A stretch of DNA of 43,179 nt from Sphingomonadales bacterium. GTDB lineage: Bacteria > Pseudomonadota > Alphaproteobacteria > Sphingomonadales > Sphingomonadaceae. Shown one piece after another: positions 9,601 through 16,205 of the stretch; within the stretch, counting starts at the first letter, position 1; the number at the start of each line of letters is the position of its first letter. A program made the translations under genes and the position numbers. The stretch is from assembly GCA_028871475.1 (NCBI GenBank), contig JAGWMZ010000031.1, forward strand, positions 1-43,179, given 5' to 3'. The notes beneath the pieces were generated by a model that was not told the origin of the DNA, ran no database searches, and was given only the letters and a program-made list of their open reading frames with translations.

Positions 9601-10361
9601 ATGCCCGTGACGATTGCAATACCGCCGACACCGGACATGGTCCTGGCGAAAGTGGCCATTGCCCCGGTGGTCTTGCCGCTTTCCTGGGCAGCATAGGCAG
9701 CGGCCTCGCTCAGGCGACCAATCTGCTCGCTCAGGATCATCGTAACCGGCAGGCCCGCCGCGAAGCTGTCGTTGGCAGAGCGAACCGAATGCATGAGGAT
9801 CTGGCTCGACACGCTCATGCGGCTGTGGGCCGAGGTGACAGAATTGGCTTGGTTGTTCACCGATCCGGCCACGGCCTTGGCGCTGGCCTGCAATTCGTTG
9901 CGAGCCAGCGTCACCGCCGAAGCATATTCCCGCTCCGTGATGATGCTCTGGGAAAGCAGCGCCTCAGCGATATTGAGTTGCTGGTTGAACTTCTGCTGCG
10001 CCGAATACATCGGATCGAGCTGGGCACGCAGGGCGGCGGCCTGTTGCGCCAGCATCTGTTCGGCCCTGGCATTGTCGTTGACCGCCGCTGCCGCCGCGCG
10101 CTCGGCCGTTGCCTGCGCGGTTGCCGCATCGGCGCGCTGGCGAGACGCTGAGGTCGCGGTAATCAGCGCGGCAACATGCTGGGCAGTGGCGTCGGTGTTA
10201 GCGACAATCGCGTCCAGTGCCTTCATCATGGCGGCATTGACGGTGTTGCCGGTGTCATTGGCCGCAGCACCAGCGCTTTCCAGCCCCTTTTCGAAGTCGG
10301 CAATCGCCTTGATGCCATCTGCGGCATCACCGGCAATAATGAGCGAAGTCTTGAGGGTCAT
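6621..10361 (-). CDS. Tail tape measure protein
   Basis: A 1246-residue protein, the longest helical protein of the tail operon, placed directly after the frameshifted tail chaperone genes as in nearly all siphoviruses. The N-terminal 600 residues are alanine- and glutamine-rich coiled coil. Hydrophobic stretches occur near residue 235-265 (GIAIVTGITLLTSLASHFL) and near 870-890 (glycine-rich VLGGVLGG pattern), consistent with a protein that enters the host membrane during DNA ejection. It sets tail length. By the usual rule of about 1.5 angstrom per residue the tail would be roughly 185 nm, an inference. The start overlaps the stop of the upstream frame. Confidence 0.93.
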   Translation of the reverse strand: MTLKTSLIIAGDAADGIKAIADFEKGLESAGAAANDTGNTVNAAMMKALDAIVANTDATAQHVAALITATSASRQRADAATAQATAERAAAAAVNDNARAEQMLAQQAAALRAQLDPMYSAQQKFNQQLNIAEALLSQSIITEREYASAVTLARNELQASAKAVAGSVNNQANSVTSAHSRMSVSSQILMHSVRSANDSFAAGLPVTMILSEQIGRLSEAAAYAAQESGKTTGAMATFARTMSGVGGIAIVTGITLLTSLASHFLEAGNSVEDETKKLEENALQALATRDAKDLFGKTELAVKLAILEQKDALDKQDVSLKTEAERALDAANANLKHEIAIRRTTQALLEQAAAKEQAANFGAENATNPDELIAAQGGAAYFSDRQKQLLDKLKENAAAIAQAQANINRAQSFVSVEAGTRAADPAASIKRQYEGPDGLIELARRRAVAEGTVGAQLQQQIKALKEQEQTQLDALKPHRQRRTRTPVDKTAQTENFSQDTSNRIANIADQYANLPTAVEKANKSVRELDGIIGDIQRKAAQKGVKLFDAPQLIASAEAAKEAIQANLSKPFTDYIQKQQESAEIDKLSAAGLDDEAEALKVILQLKTQMGPLDAEQTAAILKTVTAAREHGMVLRDNKALIQANVQAVQDMRGALNQTVADALKGNFSFNKILSSIGNSYVNIMSQRIVENLFGDALRGLEDEARRNFATAMNTGSVAVTDFAASMRRAIAKIEASPGATSAGISTSSAPTAAPANDNDGGITVVGNRSKPVDVSGTTSLMLQLVNVALHGFGAGLPATLLEGLKPVFAKLEKTLPEALQGAFTGSAASKLILGSGSSSIGSGIGGAIGQEMGKKFLTTGLSTISKGLGSFAGPIGSVLGGVLGGVLGGLFAPTKAGTTVITDTSSKPSVSASTSDVAAGLSTIGTSIQSSLDTIAQRFNTSVGAFAVSIGQYKDNYRVSASGSDHVGDKHYPDDSHGDVIYDGTDQAQAVLVAIQNAIQDGAIKGLSAAVQKALGSSSDVEKAVAEALKVQDVELAIGGIGAQMEKSFRDEAATAADRLRIAQQYGFDIVATEKVNANERLALQKQLLQQQVGSIQDVLDSMTSGDLFEGSLVDQRKAILDQIATTRTDVANNVDGASDKLATLLQQLNTVSKDAYGTTGNFTADRTLITDIARDTIATANQQIAAAQAAADSSSADQTAGQLDEANDQLAKIASYLGLSVDYLKSIAANGDTTSLAALKSAAGY

Positions 10362-10654
10362 CAGTCCGTTTCCATGATGCCGTTAAGCCGGTTGCGTGCG
10401 GCCGCCTCCATGATCCGCAGGCCGTTCCAGATCAGCCGATCTGCCTTCATATTTGCCCCGTTCAGCCCAGCCGCCACCCCGGCATAATCGAGCCCGTGCC
10501 AGTAGATGGACCCGTCGGCGCGCGCGGTTGCGCGCCATTGCGTCGAGACGAACAGGAAGGCGTCCAGGATATCGGCGTTCTGTGGCCATATCTCGAAATC
10601 CTGGCTTCCCGTGGCCGCGTTGAGCTGGGCGACGATCTGGGCTGGAGCGCCCAT
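10361..10654 (-). CDS. Tail assembly chaperone T-part (DUF1799-like)
   Basis: A 97-residue reading frame with the conserved core DFEIWPQNADILDAFL and YWHGLDYAGV, which I recognise as the DUF1799 tail-protein type. It is drawn from its first ATG. However, the open frame continues upstream without a stop to 10732, where a slippery GGGAAAC joins it to the preceding chaperone gene. The main product is therefore probably the C-terminal part of a fusion of about 228 residues (105 from the upstream gene plus 123 here), equivalent to lambda gpGT. The fusion holds tail proteins and tape measure together during assembly. Confidence 0.8.
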   Translation of the reverse strand: MGAPAQIVAQLNAATGSQDFEIWPQNADILDAFLFVSTQWRATARADGSIYWHGLDYAGVAAGLNGANMKADRLIWNGLRIMEAAARNRLNGIMETD

Positions 10655-10705
10655 TTCCTCGGCCTCGCGGGCGGCATTGGAATAATCCCGCCCGCTGCCA
10701 CCGCT

Positions 10706-10738
10706 CGCCCAATGGCGGGCGGCGGCCTTCAGTTTCCC
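10706..10738 (-). other. Programmed -1 ribosomal frameshift signal
   Basis: On the minus strand the last codons of the upstream chaperone gene read GCG GGA AAC TGA. The heptamer G GGA AAC (10732..10738) fits the X XXY YYZ slippery rule exactly and differs by one base from the lambda G/T site GGGAAAG. Ten bases later an inverted repeat, CGCCC and GGGCG around a 6-base loop (10706..10721), can form a hairpin. A -1 slip gives the frame L-K-A-A-A-R-H-W, open into the DUF1799-like ORF. Confidence 0.8.
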
Positions 10739-11046
10739 GCCGGGGCTTTCGTCACGCCCTTGATGTAGGCATCGAGCAAGGCGATGCGGACGTAAGGGAT
10801 GGCGATCAACTGGTCGCGCAGTTCATCGGTATAGGTCACCGCCTGGTTGGCATCGTCCACCAGATCGCTGACGCCACAGAGCGCGGCTTCCAGCGTTTCC
10901 TTGGCGCTGCGGGTCGCGTCACCCTCTTCGATGACGGGCAGCACCTTGAAGGTTGCCTTGAAGCTCTGGACCTCATGCCCCTTGTCGGTCGGCACCTGGA
11001 CTTTCACGGTATGGGTGAACTTGGGTTCATGCGTGACAACAAACAT
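10729..11046 (-). CDS. Tail assembly chaperone G-part
   Basis: A 105-residue protein between the tail tube and tape-measure genes, the fixed place of siphovirus tail chaperones. It begins beta-rich (KFTHTVKVQVPTDKGHEVQ) and ends helical (LRDQLIAIPYVRIALLDAYIKG). I chose ATG at 11046 with GAGGA 6 bases upstream; a TTG two codons earlier is in frame. The stop follows a slippery GGGAAAC directly, so a fraction of ribosomes should continue into the DUF1799-like frame. Role known from the family; identification rests on position, size and the frameshift signal. Confidence 0.8.
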   Translation of the reverse strand: MFVVTHEPKFTHTVKVQVPTDKGHEVQSFKATFKVLPVIEEGDATRSAKETLEAALCGVSDLVDDANQAVTYTDELRDQLIAIPYVRIALLDAYIKGVTKAPAGN

Positions 11047-11055
11047 GCGCAATCC

Positions 11056-11988
11056 TCAGGTGAGAGTGATTTTCCAGTCGTCGTTCCCGACGACAGGCTG
11101 TGGGGTGAAGGTGAGCTGCCATTCCAGGATGTTGTCCTGATCCTGGTAGCTGGGCGTCTGTTGCAGGCAGACCGGCAGGTCGATCTGCACTTTGCGCCCG
11201 ACAACGGTTCCGTGCTGCAGGACGACAGCCTGCTCTTCGCCATCCTTGGCGACCGTGAACGGATCATAGGTCGTGAGTGGCGTCGCTTCGACCTGCACCT
11301 TCAAGGCAGCATCATCCCGGCCGGTGATCAGCACGCTCTCGCTGCCGATCAGCATGCGCGGCTGCACATCATTGGCCAGATCGAACTCGAAGCTGCGCAG
11401 CGGGAACGGAGTTCCGCCGATCGAGAAGAGCGGCGTGTTGGTGCTGCTCGCGGCCTGCGGCGCTTGCCACTTCGAATAATCCGGCGTCGGCCGTGCAGCC
11501 TCGGTCGGGATCGTGAAGAGGCTGGTAAAGGTGAAGGTGGCCACCGGAATGCCGTTGGCGTCGACCTTGACGGTGAGATTGCCGCGCGCGCCCAGCATCA
11601 CATGCTTGGTGCCGTCGACGTCAAAATAGATCGAGGCCGACTCCTGCCCGGTCGTGATGGGCGTGTATTCGACCTTGCTTCCGGCGGTCACGACTTCAGC
11701 CACCCCGCAGGCCCGGATCAAGGGGCTCCATGCGGGCGCCGTGCCGGCCGTTCCCGACCCCACCAATTCGACCGACAGGGTCAGCGACGAGCGGGTGGCC
11801 GGGATGGCAAAAGGCTGCGCCCCGAAGAAACCGCGTTCAACCGTGCGCTTGACCACGTCTCCTTCCATCGGGTTGAAAGTGACATCCGACGCCAGGATCG
11901 CGTCAGCGGCGCCCGTCGGATTGGCATCGGTGGCATAGACAGTTTCGGTTTTGGCCAGGATCGTCTTGGCCTTCCAGAACTTGGGCAT
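11056..11988 (-). CDS. Major tail tube protein
   Basis: A 310-residue protein opening with MPKFWKAKTILAKTETVYAT, followed by beta-rich sequence with repeated strands (LTLSVELVGSGTAG, LTVKVDANGIPVATFTFTS) typical of tail tube proteins of Mu-like siphoviruses. It lies between the tail terminator (gp37-like) and chaperone genes, which is the standard order. No sheath gene precedes it, showing a non-contractile tail. The only upstream neighbour, a 70-residue protein, ends 1 base before the ATG. The product should polymerise into the central tube. Confidence 0.85.
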   Translation of the reverse strand: MPKFWKAKTILAKTETVYATDANPTGAADAILASDVTFNPMEGDVVKRTVERGFFGAQPFAIPATRSSLTLSVELVGSGTAGTAPAWSPLIRACGVAEVVTAGSKVEYTPITTGQESASIYFDVDGTKHVMLGARGNLTVKVDANGIPVATFTFTSLFTIPTEAARPTPDYSKWQAPQAASSTNTPLFSIGGTPFPLRSFEFDLANDVQPRMLIGSESVLITGRDDAALKVQVEATPLTTYDPFTVAKDGEEQAVVLQHGTVVGRKVQIDLPVCLQQTPSYQDQDNILEWQLTFTPQPVVGNDDWKITLT

Positions 11989-11989
11989 G

Positions 11990-12202
11990 TCAGTTTCCCT
12001 CAGTCTGACGGATCAGGCTGCCATCGGCCTGACGGATGAAGCTGCCTCCCGTCTGGGGCTGCTCCTCGATGACGGAAGCCGGATCGACGGGTGTGTCGGC
12101 GGCGGGGGCGATAGCGGCCCTGGTTGAGGCCTTCCTGGTGGGCGTCGTCGCGTCGGCCTGGTTGTCGGCCGGGGCGGCGTCGCCGGTGGTTTCATCGGTC
12201 AT
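11990..12202 (-). CDS. Short Pro/Thr/Ala-rich tail-region protein
   Basis: A 70-residue, mostly disordered and acidic protein with a C-terminal tandem motif (SFIRQADGSLIRQTEGN). It takes the place of Mu gp38 (DUF2635) between tail terminator and tail tube, where many Mu-like phages have a short protein of similar style. The start overlaps the stop of the preceding gene as ATGA. No structural or enzymatic motif is seen, so it is kept as a tail-operon protein of unknown function. Confidence 0.7.
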   Translation of the reverse strand: MTDETTGDAAPADNQADATTPTRKASTRAAIAPAADTPVDPASVIEEQPQTGGSFIRQADGSLIRQTEGN

Positions 12203-12636
12203 GTTGTGATCCTCAATTGATCATCGAGACGGAAATCGAGCTGGTAGATGAGCGCCCCGACCTCAGCGCCGGTCACATCCCCGCGCACCAGGACAAAGAC
12301 GCCGGGACTGTCGTCAGGCCCCCAACCAGTGATGGCGGTGACGACGTCAGTGATGACGGGCGCCATCGCATCAAGAGCGCGCTTGCCGGTCGGGTCATCG
12401 GCAACCCGAACGACCAACACGACGCTGAGCGTTTCGGAGAAAGCCTGCCTGAAGAAACCGGTCGCGAGAGCCGCAGCGCCGCCGGTCAACGAACCGGGCA
12501 GCACAAAGGCCGCCGGGGTTTGCTGGGGCAGTTGCTGCTCCTTCACGAGCCGGGCCAGATCTGTCGCGCCCTTCACCCGGCCCCTGAGGCTTTCGACCTG
12601 ATCGACCCGGTCGAAAGCCGCATTCACGCGGATCAT
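12199..12636 (-). CDS. Tail terminator protein, Mu gp37-like (DUF1834)
   Basis: A 145-residue protein directly after the gp36-like gene, as in Mu. It starts MIRVNAAFDRVDQVESLRGRV and ends in a strand pair (VGALIYQLDFRLDDQL). The pattern fits the gp37/DUF1834 family, thought to cap the growing tail tube and join it to the head. The start overlaps the stop of the preceding gene by 4 bases. Family call is from recognition of the position and profile, not from a catalytic motif. Confidence 0.8.
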   Translation of the reverse strand: MIRVNAAFDRVDQVESLRGRVKGATDLARLVKEQQLPQQTPAAFVLPGSLTGGAAALATGFFRQAFSETLSVVLVVRVADDPTGKRALDAMAPVITDVVTAITGWGPDDSPGVFVLVRGDVTGAEVGALIYQLDFRLDDQLRITT

Positions 12637-13061
12637 ATGAAGCCCCGCATGTTCTCCGGTGTGAAGTCGCGGGGGCGATCCGTGGCCACCACGCCCGAGG
12701 CGCCCGAGCTGGGCGGCTCGATGCCGGCGACGGGCAGGCGCTGAGCGCCCGATGAAAGGCGGTTGAGGCTGGCGACCGCGTCTTTGTAATCCTCCGCGAT
12801 CTTGGCGTTGGGCGTGTAGGTGTGGAGCTTGTAGAGCGCGATCGCCACGGCCAGCCCCACCAGCACGGGCGGGGTGGTGGCCAGCGGCAGGACGTAACGG
12901 CCGGCGAGATAGCTATCGATCACCGCGTCGGTATCGGTCAGTTTCTGATCGATGACCGCCATGTCGATCTGCCCCGTGGGCGGATCGGTGCGGTCGGTCA
13001 GCTCGACGAGCAAACGCTCGCCGCAACTGTCGATCAGATCCTGAAGAGAAGCGTAACTCAC
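12633..13061 (-). CDS. Head-tail connector protein, Mu gp36-like (DUF1320)
   Basis: A 142-residue protein with the typical DUF1320 opening MSYASLQDLIDSCGERLLVE and the helical segment DTDAVIDSYLAGRYVLPL followed by LVGLAVAIALYKLHT. In Mu the gp36 protein lies just after the capsid genes and is thought to act at the head-tail joint. It sits between the HI1506-like gene and the gp37-like gene, keeping Mu order. A high-confidence family call. Confidence 0.88.
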   Translation of the reverse strand: MSYASLQDLIDSCGERLLVELTDRTDPPTGQIDMAVIDQKLTDTDAVIDSYLAGRYVLPLATTPPVLVGLAVAIALYKLHTYTPNAKIAEDYKDAVASLNRLSSGAQRLPVAGIEPPSSGASGVVATDRPRDFTPENMRGFI

Positions 13062-13073
13062 CGGCCGAAATCC

Positions 13074-13331
13074 TTAGTCGTCGTCGAACAGGCGTGAGAT
13101 CAGGTGCTTGTCGTCCCTGATCGCTTCCTTCTGTTCCTTGGTCAGATCTTCGAGAAAGATCCGCTTCGGTTCGGGGCCAAAGGCGTGGCCGGCACGGCGG
13201 CGCCCCTTTTCCGAAACCGAGCGCACCAGGATCGAAGGGCCCTTGCGCTCCTCGCCCTGCGAGGTGTTGTCGCCGCTGTTGCCCGGTTCTTGGGCGCCCG
13301 CATCGGCGGCGGGATTTTTGCTGGGAGGCAT
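13074..13331 (-). CDS. Small HI1506-related Mu-like head protein
   Basis: An 85-residue charged protein. The first 35 residues are disordered (GAQEPGNSGDNTSQGEERKG). The remaining part, ILVRSVSEKGRRRAGHAFG followed by a helix LTKEQKEAIRDD, matches the pattern I know from HI1506-related proteins that follow the capsid gene in Mu-like prophages. Its exact function is unknown in the family; a role at the capsid or head-tail joint is likely from context. Confidence 0.75.
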   Translation of the reverse strand: MPPSKNPAADAGAQEPGNSGDNTSQGEERKGPSILVRSVSEKGRRRAGHAFGPEPKRIFLEDLTKEQKEAIRDDKHLISRLFDDD

Positions 13332-13343
13332 TACGGGTACTCC

Positions 13344-14246
13344 TTAGGTCAGCCAGGGAACAACGAGCACATCGGCCGTGCCCGCCCAGGGGTTGGTCTC
13401 GCCGCCGTTGACGAGCTGGGAAGCGACGATGCTGCGCGCGGCCTTCTGCTGGGACGAGCCCACGATCAGCAGGAACTTCTTGGCCCCGCCCACGGGCTTG
13501 CCGTGGTCGCCCTTCATGCCGGTCAAGGCATTGTTCGCGGTCTCGTAGGTGTCAGGGCTCAGCGCCTGCTTGGAGCCCCAGGCATACTGCCAGAAGCCGA
13601 AGCCGACATTGAGCCGGGCGTCGACGCCGTAGCGGAATTCGTTGAAGTCGAAGACGTTGTCGTCGGTCACCTTGTCGCGGGCGACGATGTCCCCGAAATC
13701 GCGGCGGATCTGAAGGATGATGGGCTTGAGCACCTGGCCCACATCGATCAGGAACCACGGGTTCCCGTTGCCGCCATCGGTGTTTGCCACCGAAAGGACG
13801 GTTGTGCCGTCGACATCGAGCACCGGATGGTCGGTATCGAAGAAATACTGGCCATCATAGCACAGGGTGGTGAAGCCCTTGAGCAGAAGACCCCAGACCA
13901 GTTCGTCGGGGAAATCCGCAACCGACTGCCCCATCATCTCGAAGATCGTGCTGTAGAGGCCAAGATTATCGGTCTCGACGTCGTCCCGATCGAGGCCGAC
14001 AGTCTGCTCCCAGGGGCGTTCCTTGATCGAGTAATCGCTCTCGGAGACGTTCTGAATGACGCGGGGGCCCAGCCACTCGCGGACACGGGGCAGCTTGCCA
14101 AGCCAACCATAGCGCTGCTCTTTCTGCGTTGCCGGCACCGTCATGGTGATGGCCTTGTAGAGCGAGGTGGAGCTGCCCAGGCCGCGCTTGAAGGCGGCGC
14201 TGAAACCCACGCGCAGCTTGTTGAGATTTTCACTGCTGACGATCAT
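13344..14246 (-). CDS. Major capsid protein, Mu gpT-like
   Basis: A 300-residue protein with the signature of Mu gpT: an opening with NLNKLRVGFSAAFKRGL, then VPATQKEQRYGWLGKLPRVR, IKERPWEQTVGLDRDDVE and GQYFFDTDHPVLD. It should form the HK97-fold shell of the head. It lies between the decoration protein and the HI1506-like gene, with gp36 following, which is Mu order. Length matches the family (about 300). Confidence 0.93.
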   Translation of the reverse strand: MIVSSENLNKLRVGFSAAFKRGLGSSTSLYKAITMTVPATQKEQRYGWLGKLPRVREWLGPRVIQNVSESDYSIKERPWEQTVGLDRDDVETDNLGLYSTIFEMMGQSVADFPDELVWGLLLKGFTTLCYDGQYFFDTDHPVLDVDGTTVLSVANTDGGNGNPWFLIDVGQVLKPIILQIRRDFGDIVARDKVTDDNVFDFNEFRYGVDARLNVGFGFWQYAWGSKQALSPDTYETANNALTGMKGDHGKPVGGAKKFLLIVGSSQQKAARSIVASQLVNGGETNPWAGTADVLVVPWLT

Positions 14247-14258
14247 CGGAGGCGTTCC

Positions 14259-14669
14259 TTACTTGAACTCGACCCAGACGCCCTGGGCGTCCACGTCGAA
14301 GATCGTGCCGGCCACCGGCCGGGCGTTGCTGTTGCTGGTGAGCGCGACCGTCTGATCGTCCACCACGTAGCAGGGCTTCTCAATCGAGGCCTTTGTGATG
14401 AGATCAGCGTTGGCCGAGTTGTTGTAGCGGAAGATGCCGCGCCGGACCTTCCCCGAGACGGCGCCATCGGCACCGCCGGTATTGTCCACCGTGGCCTCAA
14501 ACCGGCCGATGGTCATGTTGGCTGCGGTCGCGCTTGCGGGCACAGCGTAGCCATTGGCGTCCACCTGAGCCATGCCGCCTGCGAAGGCCTTGACACCCGC
14601 CGCAAGAGGAACCGAGCGGTCGGTGCCCAGCGCGGCGGGCGTGTTGCGGGGGGCGGTAAGCGCAGCCAT
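14259..14669 (-). CDS. Capsid decoration (cement) protein
   Basis: A 136-residue beta-rich, Ala/Thr/Gly-rich protein placed between the protease/scaffold gene and the major capsid gene, where siphoviruses and Mu-like phages carry a head decoration protein. Segments such as GVKAFAGGMAQVDANGYAVPA and AGTIFDVDAQGVWVEF fit the short beta-sandwich or spike fold of cement proteins. The ATG overlaps the protease stop (ATGA), supporting coupled expression. Identification rests on place and composition. Confidence 0.75.
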   Translation of the reverse strand: MAALTAPRNTPAALGTDRSVPLAAGVKAFAGGMAQVDANGYAVPASATAANMTIGRFEATVDNTGGADGAVSGKVRRGIFRYNNSANADLITKASIEKPCYVVDDQTVALTSNSNARPVAGTIFDVDAQGVWVEFK

Positions 14670-15187
14670 CAGAGCACCTCCACGCGCTTGCCGCCCTTGG
14701 CGAGGTCGGCCTTGTAGTCCGCCTCGGACACACCGAAGAGCGACATCACCTGATGGTCGACGGCGCCGAGGCCGCCCGACGCGACCGTACCGACGTTCTC
14801 GGGCAGAGCGCCGCCCGTCAGCGTCGTGCCGGTCAGGATCGGCATGCCCTCGATCATCTTCACGGCCTTGGCGGGCTCAGCCATATGCAGCGAGATATAC
14901 TCCTCGCGCAGCGGCTTGAGACCCACGCGGCCCGCCGCGATCCCGGCGTCCACCACGGCCTCGGCATCGCGGCGCGCGTTGCCGTCGACCAACGTCTTGT
15001 TCGTGTTGGCCAGCTCGGTGATCTGGCTCTGCAGCGCGACGATGGTGGGGTGGGTGAGATCCAGCTTCTGGCTTTGCTCAGCCTGCTGGCATCCGTCGAG
15101 TTTCGCCTTGAGCGCAGCGCCAATGGCCGCGTCGTCGGCGGCACTGTCGAGCCCGAGCAGCTCGATCAGCTTCGCTTTCCAATCCAT
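14669..15187 (-). CDS. Nested scaffold protein from an internal start in the protease gene
   Basis: An in-frame ATG at 15187 (codon 157 of the protease gene) is preceded by AGAGGAAATCGG, a near-ideal ribosome binding site. The product would be the 172-residue C-terminal part, which is helical (DWKAKLIELLGLD) with a coiled-coil centre (LQSQITELANTNKTLVDG). In Mu and lambda the scaffold (Z, Nu3) is made this way inside the protease gene. The start signal is seen; the separate product is inferred. Confidence 0.6.
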   Translation of the reverse strand: MDWKAKLIELLGLDSAADDAAIGAALKAKLDGCQQAEQSQKLDLTHPTIVALQSQITELANTNKTLVDGNARRDAEAVVDAGIAAGRVGLKPLREEYISLHMAEPAKAVKMIEGMPILTGTTLTGGALPENVGTVASGGLGAVDHQVMSLFGVSEADYKADLAKGGKRVEVL

Positions 15188-15655
15188 TCCGATTTCCTCT
15201 GATTGCAGGGCCGTCAGCCCCTGAAGGTTGGGAGTGTTGGTGAGGCTGGCCCGCAGCACCTGGTGGACGTTGCCGGCCTTGTCGTGGAGGATGACAGGGC
15301 TGATCCCGGCATAGGCACGGTCTTCCATCAGGGCCTTGCCGGAGTTGTTCCAGTCAACCCGGCCCCAGATGCCGTCGGCGCGCGGCTCCATCTCCACGAT
15401 CCAGCCACGGGCCGGGTGCGGCTGCCCGGAGGCGGCTCCCTTATCGGTGGCATGGGCTTCGTCGATGGGGAGCTTCTTGCCGGCCTGCATCGAGGCGGCG
15501 CAGATCGACTGCGGCGACACGACGCGATAGGGGCCGCGCCCATCCACAGTGCGCGCCGAACCAGCGGGCAGCAGATGGACCCATTCGGGTGGCCCATCGT
15601 TTTCGCCGAACGGGACGACCGAACACAGGGCTGTGAAGGAAGTTTGCTTCGTCAT
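14669..15655 (-). CDS. Head maturation protease with scaffold domain, Mu gpI-like
   Basis: A 328-residue protein. The N-terminal half (about 1-155) is the Mu protein I protease type with WVHLLPAG, VDEAHATDKG-like LPIDEAHATDKG, WGRVDWNNSGKALMED and YAGISPVI; the H in DEAHATD and the following Ser-bearing strand are likely active-site positions. The C-terminal half is a coiled-coil scaffold. The protease cleaves scaffold and capsid subunits during head maturation. An internal start probably gives scaffold alone. A strong terminator hairpin lies 23 bases upstream of the ATG, so this gene may begin a separate late transcript. Confidence 0.9.
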   Translation of the reverse strand: MTKQTSFTALCSVVPFGENDGPPEWVHLLPAGSARTVDGRGPYRVVSPQSICAASMQAGKKLPIDEAHATDKGAASGQPHPARGWIVEMEPRADGIWGRVDWNNSGKALMEDRAYAGISPVILHDKAGNVHQVLRASLTNTPNLQGLTALQSEEIGMDWKAKLIELLGLDSAADDAAIGAALKAKLDGCQQAEQSQKLDLTHPTIVALQSQITELANTNKTLVDGNARRDAEAVVDAGIAAGRVGLKPLREEYISLHMAEPAKAVKMIEGMPILTGTTLTGGALPENVGTVASGGLGAVDHQVMSLFGVSEADYKADLAKGGKRVEVL

Positions 15656-15677
15656 CGGTCAGCTTCTGCGCTGTCCC

Positions 15678-15712
15678 GAGGGCAAAAAATATGCCCGCCG
15701 AAGCGGGCAAGA
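15678..15712 (-). terminator. Intrinsic terminator, copy 1 of an identical 35-bp sequence
   Basis: Read on the minus strand this is a GCCCGC-TTCG-GCGGGC hairpin followed by ATATTTTTT, a standard rho-independent terminator. The same 35 bases occur at 25424..25458. Here it separates the morphogenesis gene and the plus-strand cargo gene from the protease gene. Confidence 0.8.
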
Positions 15713-15898
15713 AATGGGGCGTTACGGCGTTATGCTTGTCAGATGCCGTGGTAGGCGGAAATCGTCAAGGCTTCAGGTAGCAAGCGTCACTACGAGCAAC
15801 ATTAACATCGAGGCTATTTCCCGACTGCAGCGTCCTTGCAAACACCAGGACTGCTCCCATGTGCGTGGCGAGGCCATTCACGGCCAAAGGGGAAATGT

Positions 15899-16186
15899 AT
15901 GATACGAAGTGCAATGGGGTCTGGCGAACATCAAGGGCACCTGGAGGTAGTTGAGGTGACCCTCGCGTTGCTGCTGCACCAAATGGAAAAGCGCGAAGCA
16001 GGTTACACCGCAGACCTCGAAAATCAGGTCAAAGCATTGCTCGCGAAAGACGATGCTCGGTCAGGCAGTCCACTTCCGACGGTGGTGAACGGCAGGCAAT
16101 CTGCTCTCAGCGTGATTTTTACCAAAGACCATCTGGAGCAGCCTTCAGAAGCTTCTGACGATGGGATTGAGCTGGAGGACGACTGA
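15899..16186 (+). CDS. Plus-strand cargo gene (moron) inside the head operon, unknown
   Basis: A 95-residue protein read against the direction of all surrounding late genes. ATG at 15899 is preceded by AAAGGGGAAATGT, a good ribosome binding site. The N-terminal part is helical and amphipathic (HLEVVEVTLALLLHQMEKRE, DLENQVKALLAKD); the C-terminus is very acidic (ASDDGIELEDD). Base composition is less GC-rich than the flanking capsid genes. It sits between the virion morphogenesis and protease genes with about 180 bp of own upstream DNA, the usual layout of an independently expressed lysogen gene. I do not recognise a family; an anti-host or superinfection role is possible but unsupported. Confidence 0.65.
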   Translation: MIRSAMGSGEHQGHLEVVEVTLALLLHQMEKREAGYTADLENQVKALLAKDDARSGSPLPTVVNGRQSALSVIFTKDHLEQPSEASDDGIELEDD

Positions 16187-16205
16187 TCTCGCTTAAACAG
16201 GACGA

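Noticed and set aside
8472..10151. 559-residue plus-strand ORF
   Set aside because: It is an antisense shadow of the tape-measure gene, low in ordered protein pattern and rich in Arg/Leu/Gly from GC bias.
13104..14717. 537-residue plus-strand ORF
   Set aside because: Antisense to the well-identified capsid and decoration genes.
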